From assembly GCA_944321295.1 (NCBI GenBank), contig CALUKU010000003.1, positions 105,460 to 169,459 of the forward strand: a stretch of 64,000 bases of DNA, given 5' to 3'. The notes under the pieces are model-generated. The model saw only the letters and a program-made list of their open reading frames with translations. It ran no database searches and was not told the DNA's origin. A program made the translations under genes and the position numbers. The stretch is from an uncultured Prevotella sp. (GTDB lineage: Bacteria > Bacteroidota > Bacteroidia > Bacteroidales > Bacteroidaceae). Positions 44,586 to 52,349 of the stretch are shown one piece after another. Position 1 is the first letter of the stretch. Each line of letters begins with the position of its first letter.

Positions 44586-44608
44586 TTATATCAAACTAAT
44601 GTTATTCC

Positions 44609-47600
44609 TTACGTGAGTTGCGTGTCATCCGTCACGTTGAACTTTCCGCTGCAATATTCCTCCGGCGTCACGTCGACGTAGCAGCCGTGGCGGCGGGCGA
44701 AGTCCATCAGGGCCCGGTAGGCCGGGGCTTCGGCCAAGAGGCGCGGATTGCCTATCACGACGAGACCGAGGCGGGCGCGCGTCAGGGCTACGTTGAGCTT
44801 ACGGTCGACGGGCTGCCCGTCTTCTTCGAATGTCCCGCTTGTGAGCAACCTCATCTGCCACGGGCGGCCGACGGTGAGGCCGCAGATGATGTAGTCGCGC
44901 TGGCTGCCCTGGTATCTCTCTACGGTGTCTATCGTTATGCCGCGCAGGGCGGTTATGCCGCTGCGGGCTATGGAGCTCCTTACCTCGGCTATCTGGGCGC
45001 GGAAGGGCACGATTACGCCCAGGGTGGTGTCGGCGTTGAAGCCGCTGCGGCAGAGGTTGTATATCCTGACGGCCGTGGCGGCCGTCATCAGGGCCTCGGC
45101 GGGGTTCGTCTTAGCGGCGGCCGTGGCCGCGGAGGCTGGCGGTGAGGCCACGAAGGCCGTGCGGCCCCGGCACAGGAGGCGGGCTATGCCGTCGGCGCCG
45201 GCTGCCGTCCGGCGGCAGGGCTGCGTCTGGTGGGGCAGGGGCACCTCGGTAAGCCGTCCGCCGTAGAAAGCGGCGTTGGGGAAGGCGGCAATGTCCCTGT
45301 GCATGCGTCCTTGGCGGGTCAGCATGTAGACGTAGCGTGGGTCGTAGCCGTCGGTGGTCTTGAAGGCCCGCAGCAGCCTTTCGAAGAGGGGGCGGCGGCA
45401 GTCGGTCAGTCCGGCGGCGCGCAGGCTTGGCTCCGCCACGTGCGAGTCGTCCTCGGTTTGCAGCACGACGGCCGGCAGCTGCTTGTGGTCGCCGATGAGC
45501 ACGAAGCGGTCTACGGCGGGGCTGCCGTCGACCGTCGTGGCGGCCAGTAAGCCCGCGAGTTGTGGTTCGAGCAGTTGCGAGGCTTCGTCGACTATGGCGA
45601 GGCTGAAGCGTTTAAGCCTTAGCAGGCCGCTGTCGGAGTTGACGGCGGCCACCGTGGCGCAGAACACTCTCGTGCCCTCAATCACGGCGCGTGCCTCGTC
45701 GGCCGTGGCGCAGCCTTCGAGGCGGGCCTGCAGCAGGTTGTGGCGGTAACGGGCGCCGCACGTCAGGCGCGGCCCTATGCGGACGAAGTCGACGTCGGCC
45801 TCGGCCAGCTTGCCGCATATCTCGTCGACGGCGCGGTTGGTGCAGGCCGTAAGCAGCACGCTCGTGCCTTGCTCGAGGAGCTCTTCCTGCAGCTGGTAGA
45901 GCAGGCCGTAGGACGTCTTGCCCGTGCCGGGCGGGCCGACGACGAGGAACAGCTCCCGCGCCTGCTTGGCGCGGGTTACGAGCGTGTCGAAGGCGCCGTA
46001 GCTTCCCTTTATCTTTACCGTAGAGTCGACGGCCGGGGTGCGCCGCAGCAGGATCAGGTCGCGGCGGCTCTTGTCGGCCGAGAGAAAGGCGTGCATGCCG
46101 CGGTAGAGCGGCGAGTAGGAGGAGTCGTACATGTCGTGCTCGACGGCCCACGACATTCCTTCGCCGAGGGCGCGCGCCTGCCTCGAGGCCGGCGCCTCGC
46201 GCAGGGCCAGCTCAAGGCCGTCGTCTGCCATGTCTGCCACGGCGGCCCTTATCACGGGGCCGGCGCACGGGTCGGGCGTGCCGTCTTCGGCGTAAGGGTA
46301 GAGGATGACGATGTCGCCGCGGCGGAAGTCGGCCGCGGCGGGGCGCGTCGTTCGGCCGAACCTCAGCCTTAGGCTGCCGTCGTCGGCGTTGCATGACGGG
46401 TCGATGGTGAGTCCGGCGCAGATGGTGCCTGCGGCCAGCTTGTCGTCAAACGTGTCGTGCCACACGGCGGCGAAGCCCCTGCCGCCGTCATTGCCGCCGC
46501 CGGTCTTGGCCAGCAGCTGCTCTTTCTCTATGAACTGCATGAAGCGGAAGTAATACGAGCGCTCTAACGGAGAGGCCTCGCGTATGGGGGCGAGGACGGC
46601 CTCGAGGGCGGGCTTCGTGTAGTTCTCCCACAGCCAGCCTGCGGCGTGCTTCATGTTCAGCTTGTCGGGCGTCAGGCCGTCGAGTATCCTCAGTCCGCTT
46701 TCGGCGTAGCTCATCTCGCACCATGCGATGAGGTTTCTCATCCTTACGGCCCGCAGCAGCAGGCGGGGCGACTGCGCCGTTTCCACCAAGCCGTTGCCGT
46801 ATCTTGAGTATAGCAGCATGGCGTGGCTCATCTCTCCGGCGCGTTTGCCGAACTGGTATGCGAACAGGGCGCGGTAGAGCGTCAGCTGCACCCAGTGTTT
46901 TTCCTGTACGGCGGGCGTGTCGGGGTCGTAGGCCGGCGACGTCGGCGGCACGTAGGCCCCCTTGCCTGATTTCTGCTCGATGATAACCGTCAGGCCGTCC
47001 TTCTCGTAAAGGAAGTCGAAGCGTCCTTGAATTCCCAATATCTCGCTGAAGAACGTCGGCTCGAGCATTACCGCCTCGGGGTCGTATCCGCCGATCAGGG
47101 CGGGCAGGTCGCGGCCTATCAGTTTGTCGATGTTCCGTTTCTGCACTTCGGCGTCGTCGTAGAAGCGGGCCGCCTGCTTGGCGTCTGCCATCCCGTCGCA
47201 CGCCAGCAGCGCCATGGCGTTGTCTTTGAAAAACTCAGTAATGCCTTCGTCGAACGGCGTCCGTCGGCCGTGCACTGTGTCATCGAGATAGCGGCCGGCC
47301 AAGTTGCCCAGGTGTATGGCCGGAGTGTTGGGCAGGGGCTTTATCTTGTTGACGAGGCTGACGAACGGCGACTCGGCGTAGGTTTCAAAACACGAGGCTA
47401 TGGTGGTGACGTTCACGAGATAGTCGGGCTCGTAGATTATCAGCTCGGGCATGCATACGTCGCCGTCGAAGCGCACGCGAACGAGGTTGAGCTGCGCGCC
47501 CTCGGCCAGCAGGCCCTTAAGGTAGCCCCAGTCTCCCTTGCCGCCGCGCGTAAGGTATGTGTTCTTGCTGCCGTAACACACTTTCAGCCTTGCGCCGTCA

Positions 47601-48637
47601 TGCTCGTCGGTCACGTATATGTATTCGTCGTCCCACTCGCTTACCACGCACCTTATGCGGGCGTCCCTGAACGTTCCCCACGCCTTCGGCCTGTCGCCCT
47701 CGGGCAGAAGTTTGGCGAGCGACGGCGGCACGGGCTGCCTGCCGCAGGCGTAATGCACGAGCAGCGCCACGGCCTTTACGTCGTGCATGAACTGTTCTTC
47801 CTGTCCGCTGCCGCCTGTCGTGGCGGCCGTGTTCAGCGCCACTCTTGCGGCGTGCATCATGGCCGCCGCGCCGTCGGGTATGCCGTTCTCCTTTATGAGG
47901 AAGTCGAGCTTGGCGAACGTTCCCACGAAGTTGACGCGCCTGTCGGCAACGCAGTCGTCAGTGATGCGCCTTAACAGGTCTTTCAGCATGCGGCGGCTGT
48001 CGTGCGTGCCGGTACCGCCTGCGGCTATCTCCTCCAGTTCGGCGTAATACGCCGCGGCGTCGGCGGCTGCCGTGTGAGCGGTGCCGCTGTCTGTGAGCTG
48101 CATGATTTCGGGTATCCTGTCAAACTCTTCGTCGGTGAAGACAATCTCTTCGGCTGCCGCCTCCTTGAGCTTTTCCTGCAACTCCGACACACTGCATACG
48201 GTTATGCGCTCATCCTTCGCCGTCGGCGTCAGTCCGTCTGTTACGGCCCCGTCGCCGAATATGACGTAGGCTTTCAGCGCGCCGGCGTCTTTGCCGAACC
48301 ATTTTTCAATCAGCGGGTGTGCCCGCCGCATGTCGCGGCGTGCCTTGGCGAGCGGGTTCCTGTCAATGGCGCCGCACGCTATAATTTTGCCGTCGGCCGT
48401 CCAGCAGCCGCCTTCCGTGGCGGCGATAATCCCTCCGTAGGCGTACAGCCATATTGCGGCCACGCCGCCGCCGGTTATCAGCAGTGCGTCGGCCTCAATG
48501 CCGCCGGCGGCATGATTGGCTATGAGCACGGCGCGGCCGCCGCCGGGGAGCGCGGCCACGGCCTCGGCCGTTTCGTCGAAGAGCCGGGCCTTGGCCTTGC
48601 GGGCGTATTCGCGTGTCTTGTAAATGCGGAGTTTCAT
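44609..48637 (-). CDS. Giant helicase-nuclease: NERD-like, PD-(D/E)XK and SF1B helicase domains
   Basis: 1342 residues from the ATG giving MKLRIYKTREY; the 24 codons upstream lie on the RNase G terminator hairpin and are excluded. Residues 30-130 resemble a NERD nuclease fold (GGIEADALLIT; YAYGGIIA; NPLAKARRDMRR), but the usual E-x-K is replaced by WLY. Around residues 535-620 a PD-(D/E)XK nuclease is visible: Asp541 in GRFDFLYE, Glu554-x-Lys556 in IIEQKSGKG and the QLTLYRALF helix. Residues 880-1330 are a Dna2/Upf1-type helicase: Walker A GPPGTGKT (901-908), DEASQ (Asp1017), GDHKQLPAV, QGRMHRDI, TVERYQGSQRDYII and NVALTRARLGLVV. No Fe-S cysteine cluster was seen. It probably unwinds and cuts DNA or RNA in repair or defence; the context (RNase G) does not decide. 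Confidence 0.82.
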   Translation of the reverse strand: MKLRIYKTREYARKAKARLFDETAEAVAALPGGGRAVLIANHAAGGIEADALLITGGGVAAIWLYAYGGIIAATEGGCWTADGKIIACGAIDRNPLAKARRDMRRAHPLIEKWFGKDAGALKAYVIFGDGAVTDGLTPTAKDERITVCSVSELQEKLKEAAAEEIVFTDEEFDRIPEIMQLTDSGTAHTAAADAAAYYAELEEIAAGGTGTHDSRRMLKDLLRRITDDCVADRRVNFVGTFAKLDFLIKENGIPDGAAAMMHAARVALNTAATTGGSGQEEQFMHDVKAVALLVHYACGRQPVPPSLAKLLPEGDRPKAWGTFRDARIRCVVSEWDDEYIYVTDEHDGARLKVCYGSKNTYLTRGGKGDWGYLKGLLAEGAQLNLVRVRFDGDVCMPELIIYEPDYLVNVTTIASCFETYAESPFVSLVNKIKPLPNTPAIHLGNLAGRYLDDTVHGRRTPFDEGITEFFKDNAMALLACDGMADAKQAARFYDDAEVQKRNIDKLIGRDLPALIGGYDPEAVMLEPTFFSEILGIQGRFDFLYEKDGLTVIIEQKSGKGAYVPPTSPAYDPDTPAVQEKHWVQLTLYRALFAYQFGKRAGEMSHAMLLYSRYGNGLVETAQSPRLLLRAVRMRNLIAWCEMSYAESGLRILDGLTPDKLNMKHAAGWLWENYTKPALEAVLAPIREASPLERSYYFRFMQFIEKEQLLAKTGGGNDGGRGFAAVWHDTFDDKLAAGTICAGLTIDPSCNADDGSLRLRFGRTTRPAAADFRRGDIVILYPYAEDGTPDPCAGPVIRAAVADMADDGLELALREAPASRQARALGEGMSWAVEHDMYDSSYSPLYRGMHAFLSADKSRRDLILLRRTPAVDSTVKIKGSYGAFDTLVTRAKQARELFLVVGPPGTGKTSYGLLYQLQEELLEQGTSVLLTACTNRAVDEICGKLAEADVDFVRIGPRLTCGARYRHNLLQARLEGCATADEARAVIEGTRVFCATVAAVNSDSGLLRLKRFSLAIVDEASQLLEPQLAGLLAATTVDGSPAVDRFVLIGDHKQLPAVVLQTEDDSHVAEPSLRAAGLTDCRRPLFERLLRAFKTTDGYDPRYVYMLTRQGRMHRDIAAFPNAAFYGGRLTEVPLPHQTQPCRRTAAGADGIARLLCRGRTAFVASPPASAATAAAKTNPAEALMTAATAVRIYNLCRSGFNADTTLGVIVPFRAQIAEVRSSIARSGITALRGITIDTVERYQGSQRDYIICGLTVGRPWQMRLLTSGTFEEDGQPVDRKLNVALTRARLGLVVIGNPRLLAEAPAYRALMDFARRHGCYVDVTPEEYCSGKFNVTDDTQLT

Positions 48638-48658
48638 AGTTTCATGCGTATGAACCAA

Positions 48659-48694
48659 GAAGCGGGGTAGTGCGTCTGTCGCACACCCCGCTTC
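48659..48694 (-). terminator. Terminator of the RNase G gene
   Basis: Arms GAAGCGGGGT / ACCCCGCTTC (48659-48668, 48685-48694) with an inner GTGCG/CGCAC stem and loop TCTGT. Confidence 0.8.
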
Positions 48695-48695
48695 C

Positions 48696-50270
48696 TCATT
48701 TCGTTTCAATCTCTTCCTTCATGTCGATGAAATGCTTCTCGCCGTCGTAGAACTCGTATTGCAAGAAGGCCATTTTCTGCGAAGGAACCACGTGCACTCC
48801 TCTTCCGTATTTCAGCTGCCATTTCCTCTTCAGGCTTATGAGGCCCTGGTTGATGTAGGCGGCGACGTAAGGATGTACGTGCAGATAAAATTTCTTGACG
48901 CCGATCTTGTTGACTAACCGGTCAATCTTCCTCTCCAATTGGTCTACGAAAAGTATGCTTGACTTAATCTTGCCGGTGCCGAAGCATGTGGGGCAGTTCT
49001 CCTCGACGTTCACGTCGATGGCCGGACGCACTCTCTGCCTCGTTATCTGCATCAGTCCGAATTTGCTCAGCGGCAGGATGTTGTGGCGTGCGCGGTCTTT
49101 CTGCATGTTCTTGCACATGCGCTCGTAAAGCATTTGCCTGTCCTCGGCGAGGTTCATGTCGATGAAGTCGACGACGATGATTCCTCCCATGTCCCTGAGG
49201 CGCAGCTGTCTTGCCAGCTCGTCGGCGGCGCCGAGGTTGACGTCGAGGGCGTTGGCCTCCTGCCCGTTTGCCGAGCGCGTGCGGTTGCCGCTGTTCACGT
49301 CTACCACGTGCAACGCCTCGGTGTGCTCGATGATGAGGTAGGCCCCGTGCTTGTAGTTTACTATCTTGCCGAAACTCGACTTTATCTGCTTTGTGATGTT
49401 GAAGTTGTCGAATATCGGCACGTTACCGGTGTACATCTTCACGATGTCAGCCTTCTCGGGGGCTATCAGCGTGATATAATGTTTCACTTCCTTGTAGACC
49501 TCCTCGTCGTTTACGTAGATGTTTTCGTATGACGGATTGAACAGGTCGCGCAACAATGCTACCACCCGGCTCGTTTCCTCGTATACGAGTTGAGGTCTTT
49601 TTTCTGTCTTCTGTACTTTGGTAACGGCGTCCTCCCAACGCTTCAGGAGGATTTTCAGTTCGGTGTCGAGTTCGGCCACCCTTTTGCCTTCAGCCACGGT
49701 GCGCACGATGATGCCGAAGTTCTTAGGCTTTATGCTGTTGATCAGCTGCTTCAGCCTCGCGCGCTCCTCGCCGCTCTTGATTTTCGATGAAACCGAAACT
49801 TTATCGTTGAATGGTATCAGCACCAGGTAGCGTCCGGCGAAGCTCAGCTCGCCCGTAAGGCGCGGCCCCTTGGTGGATATGGGTTCTTTTACGATCTGCA
49901 CCATCACCTCCTGGCCTACCTGCAGCGCCTGCTGTATGCTGCCGTCCTTCTTTAGGTCAGGCATGCGTGATGCCTTTGAGAATGGATAAAGTTTCTTCCT
50001 GTCGCTCTGCACCTGTTTCAGGTACTTTTCGTAAGAGTTGAATTGACTGCCCAAGTCAAGATAATGTAGAAAAGCGTCGCGTTCGAATCCTACATCTACG
50101 AAGCAGGCGTTGAGCCCGGGCATAAGTTTCTTAACCTTTGCCATGTAGATGTTTCCAACCGAGAAAGACGCCGAGCGTTGCTCGGTCTGATACTCCACCA
50201 GATTTTTGTCTTCCAGCAGGGCAATCGAGATCTCTTTCTGTTGGACGTCAATTACTACTTCGCTGGTCAT
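48696..50270 (-). CDS. rng: Ribonuclease E/G family protein
   Basis: 524 residues, RNase G length without the long RNase E tail. An S1 RNA-binding region near the N-terminus (SVGNIYMAKVKKLMPGLNACFVDVGFERDAFLHY), the catalytic domain with the metal-binding Asp in VDVNSG and IIVVDFIDMN, and the zinc-link Cys pair in CPTCFGTGK. It cleaves single-stranded RNA 5' ends and matures rRNA. It follows a 29-residue basic protein gene and HU on the same strand. Confidence 0.95.
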   Translation of the reverse strand: MTSEVVIDVQQKEISIALLEDKNLVEYQTEQRSASFSVGNIYMAKVKKLMPGLNACFVDVGFERDAFLHYLDLGSQFNSYEKYLKQVQSDRKKLYPFSKASRMPDLKKDGSIQQALQVGQEVMVQIVKEPISTKGPRLTGELSFAGRYLVLIPFNDKVSVSSKIKSGEERARLKQLINSIKPKNFGIIVRTVAEGKRVAELDTELKILLKRWEDAVTKVQKTEKRPQLVYEETSRVVALLRDLFNPSYENIYVNDEEVYKEVKHYITLIAPEKADIVKMYTGNVPIFDNFNITKQIKSSFGKIVNYKHGAYLIIEHTEALHVVDVNSGNRTRSANGQEANALDVNLGAADELARQLRLRDMGGIIVVDFIDMNLAEDRQMLYERMCKNMQKDRARHNILPLSKFGLMQITRQRVRPAIDVNVEENCPTCFGTGKIKSSILFVDQLERKIDRLVNKIGVKKFYLHVHPYVAAYINQGLISLKRKWQLKYGRGVHVVPSQKMAFLQYEFYDGEKHFIDMKEEIETK

Positions 50271-50350
50271 TTCCGATTAATTTGAACTTTGGTTTGTCAA
50301 AGCGTAGGGCGGCCGGCATGTCTTGTCGCAAGCACGCCGGCGCGCCCCCT

Positions 50351-50368
50351 GCCTGTTCTCGCACAGGC
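50351..50368 (-). terminator. Small hairpin between the 29-residue gene and rng
   Basis: Arms GCCTGT / ACAGGC with loop TCTCGC, 15 bases behind the small gene's stop. A second GCCGGC pair lies further on. It may be an attenuator. Confidence 0.4.
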
Positions 50369-50383
50369 GTTTCAGGCAAGCTG

Positions 50384-50473
50384 TTACTTGCTCTTGTGCC
50401 TGTTCTTTCTTAATCTTTTCTTACGCTTGTGTGTAGCCATCTTGTGGCCCTTTTTCTTCTTACCGTTTGGCAT
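50384..50473 (-). CDS. 29-residue highly basic AURKAIP1/COX24-like protein
   Basis: The 30 codons at 50473-50384 start with ATG and end with TAA. The product begins MPNGKKKKGHKMATHKRKKR and ends RLRKNRHKSK; 16 of 29 residues are Lys, Arg or His. The HKMATHKRKKRLRKNRHK core resembles the COX24/AURKAIP1 C-terminal domain, found on mitochondrial small-subunit protein mS38, and a short gene of this kind is conserved in Bacteroidetes. That suggests a small ribosomal or RNA-binding protein. It lies between hup and rng, in the same orientation, and would be missed by length cut-offs. Confidence 0.78.
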   Translation of the reverse strand: MPNGKKKKGHKMATHKRKKRLRKNRHKSK

Positions 50474-50519
50474 AATTATAAGTTTTAAGTGTTATTTGAT
50501 GTTTGATGTATTGCCTTTG

Positions 50520-50801
50520 TCATTCGCCCTTCATCTTGCTTACGAAGCTCTTGGCGGGCTTGAAGCTCGGAAAGTCGTGGGCGTCGATCACTATTGTCTT
50601 GTTCTTCGTTATGTCGCGTGCCGTCTTCTGCGCCCTGTGCTTCACCACGAAGCTGCCGAAGCCGCGCAGGTACACGTTCTCCCTCTTCTCGAGCAGGCTG
50701 CCTTTGATGATGGCCATGAACGCCTCAACCGTGGCCGAAACGTCCTTCTTCGATATGCCGGTTGAGGTTACGATTTCCTCGATGATGTCTGCTTTAGTCA
50801 T
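50520..50801 (-). CDS. HU/IHF family DNA-binding protein
   Basis: 93 residues. MTKADIIEEIVTSTGISKKD helices, the beta-arm signature GFGSFVVKHRAQKTARDITK and the C-terminal PSFKPAKSFVSKM. These dimers bend DNA and organise the nucleoid. Whether HU or IHF is not clear from one gene. It has a -7 element (TATATTTG, 50864-50857) and is the first gene of a unit continuing with the small basic protein and rng. Confidence 0.94.
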   Translation of the reverse strand: MTKADIIEEIVTSTGISKKDVSATVEAFMAIIKGSLLEKRENVYLRGFGSFVVKHRAQKTARDITKNKTIVIDAHDFPSFKPAKSFVSKMKGE

Positions 50802-50856
50802 ATTTATATAATATGTATATTCGGTTATGGATTCTTGCGAACCGTTTTTGAGCTTG

Positions 50857-50864
50857 CAAATATA
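50857..50864 (-). promoter_or_regulatory. -7 element of the HU gene
   Basis: TATATTTG on the minus strand, about 56 bases before the start codon; no clear -33 was found. Confidence 0.5.
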
Positions 50865-50964
50865 CTGCTTTTTGCCGTGAACAGGAAATTTATTTTGCTT
50901 TTTTTGCTAAATTGGAGCTTAAAAACGTCTATAAATCACATAGTTAAGCGGCGCGGTCGCCGCC

Positions 50965-51768
50965 TCAGGGCTTCTTGCAGAGCTGCCAGAAGGCCACCGC
51001 CGAGGCAGCCGCCACGTTGAGCGAGTCGACGCCGTGGTGCATGGGTATGCGCACCACGTAGTCCGCCTGCGCTATCGTTCGCCGGGGCAGGCCGTCGCCC
51101 TCCGTGCCGAGGATTATCGCCAGGCGCGGCTCGGCCGCCGGGCGTGCGTCGTCGATGGGCACGGAGTCGTCGCTCAGGGCCATCGCCGCCGTGGCGAAGC
51201 CCAGGGCCTTGAGGCTCTCGGGGCCTCCGTCGAGCCACGCCCAGGGCACGAGGAATACCGAGCCCATAGACACTCTGACTGCGCGGCGGTTGAGCGGGTC
51301 GCACGTGTCGCGCGTCAGCAGCACGGCGTCGACGCCCAGCGCGGCGGCCGAGCGGAATATGGCGCCGATGTTAGTAGTGTCGGTCACGCCCTCTATCACC
51401 GCCACGCGCTGCGCCCCGCGGCACACGTCGGCCGCCGCCGCCTCAGGCGGTCGCCGCATGGCGCAGAGCACACCGCGCGTCAGCACGTAGCCCGTCAGCC
51501 TTGCTAACAGCTCCCTCGGGCCCGTGTACACGGGCGTGTCGCCGCAGCGGGCTATTATGTCGGCGGCGTCGCCCGTCACGTGTCGCCGCTCGCACAGCAG
51601 GGCCACGGGCTCGCAGCCCGCATCGAGCGCCGTGCGTATCACCTTCGGACTTTCAGCTATGAAGAGGCTCTCTTCGGGCCGCGCCCTGTTGCGCAGCTGG
51701 GCCTCCGTCAGGCCGCTGAACATCTCTACGCCCTCTTGGCTTAGTGAGTTGATTTCTATCAGTCGCAT
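50965..51768 (-). CDS. TrmH/SpoU family RNA 2'-O-methyltransferase
   Basis: 267 residues from the ATG giving MRLIEINSLSQEG; the frame extends upstream by 95 codons through the promoter and low-quality sequence, which I reject. An N-terminal substrate-binding region (RNRARPEESLFIAESPKVIR) is followed by the SPOUT domain with its three motifs: TDTTNIGAIFRSAAALGVDA, AIILGTEGDGLP and IPMHHGVDSLNVAAASAV. Family members methylate ribose in rRNA or tRNA with SAM. The exact target is not evident. GC-rich; single gene. Confidence 0.9.
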   Translation of the reverse strand: MRLIEINSLSQEGVEMFSGLTEAQLRNRARPEESLFIAESPKVIRTALDAGCEPVALLCERRHVTGDAADIIARCGDTPVYTGPRELLARLTGYVLTRGVLCAMRRPPEAAAADVCRGAQRVAVIEGVTDTTNIGAIFRSAAALGVDAVLLTRDTCDPLNRRAVRVSMGSVFLVPWAWLDGGPESLKALGFATAAMALSDDSVPIDDARPAAEPRLAIILGTEGDGLPRRTIAQADYVVRIPMHHGVDSLNVAAASAVAFWQLCKKP

Positions 51769-51772
51769 GCTG

Positions 51773-51803
51773 CAAAGGTAGCTTAAGTTCGCCATACGGC
51801 GAA
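51773..51803 (-). promoter_or_regulatory. Promoter of the methyltransferase gene
   Basis: Minus strand: -33 TTCG (51803-51800, one mismatch), 19 bases, -7 TACCTTTG (51780-51773). The ATG begins five bases after the -7 element, so the transcript may be leaderless. Confidence 0.6.
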
Positions 51804-52035
51804 ATAAATGACGGTAAAAACTTCGGTTGAGGCGCAGTGATGGCTGCCGTGCCGTGCGTGGGTATGACGGGATGGCCGTTTGCTTTTTGTCAGACATTGT
51901 TGCGTTTTGCTTTCTTTCTGTAAAAGCTTGACGCTCTGTGGCGGGCTTATTTCCGCCGGACGGATGTTCGGCGGCGTATGGCTTGGCTACGGGTGTGTAG
52001 GCGTAAGGCGTTGGACGACAGTCGGTTGCGTGCGG

Positions 52036-52211
52036 GCTTGTCGTTTTGTGCAATTAAAAATGCCTTTCAAGTCACGAAAACATGCCTCTTACGGCTCAAG
52101 AGCTATGCTTCCGGCCGTCGGGAGGTAAGCTTTCGGTGGGCGAGGGGTAAGCTTTCGGTGGCCGAAAGGTAAGCTTTTGACGGTCGGAAGCTTAGCTTTC
52201 ACTCCGAGCGG
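52036..52211 (+). repeat. 22-bp-period degenerate array (locus D), about seven units
   Basis: Units start at 52058, 52080, 52102, 52124, 52146, 52168 and 52190; each has a (T/A)GC(C/T)TT core at the same phase. The central ones are GGTAAGCTTTCGGTGGGCGA, GGTAAGCTTTCGGTGGCCGA and GGTAAGCTTTTGACGGTCGG. Outer units are more divergent; a weaker unit precedes at 52036. Confidence 0.7.
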
Positions 52212-52222
52212 GACATATTAAA

Positions 52223-52259
52223 AGGCGCGTAATGTTAACAGGTTTAACATTACGCACCT
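52223..52259 (-). terminator. Terminator of htpG
   Basis: 16-base arms AGGCGCGTAATGTTAA / TTAACATTACGCACCT (52223-52238, 52244-52259), one G-U type mismatch, loop CAGGT. Confidence 0.7.
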
Positions 52260-52349
52260 ATCTTGCGCTAATTTTCAGACAACGCGCCGCTGACGTTTTG
52301 TCATGCCGCGGCGCATTTTCGCGTCGTTTGTCAAAGAGCCGTCGGCGTG

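Larger units (their letters stand above)
51769..52349. other. Gene-free stretch with 22-bp array
   Basis: No gene. It contains the methyltransferase promoter (51773-51803), T-rich decayed repeats (51880-51960), the 22-bp array locus D (52036-52211) and the htpG terminator (52223-52259). Confidence 0.6.

Noticed and set aside
47027-47974. 315-codon plus-strand frame inside the helicase-nuclease gene
   Set aside because: Antisense of a protein with clear helicase and nuclease motifs; high GC keeps stop codons rare.
48638-48709. Upstream extension of the helicase gene by 24 codons
   Set aside because: These codons overlay the terminator hairpin of the RNase G gene and have no family support.
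52036-52211. CRISPR array
   Set aside because: Repeats are only 22 bases with no unique spacers between them and there are no cas genes nearby.
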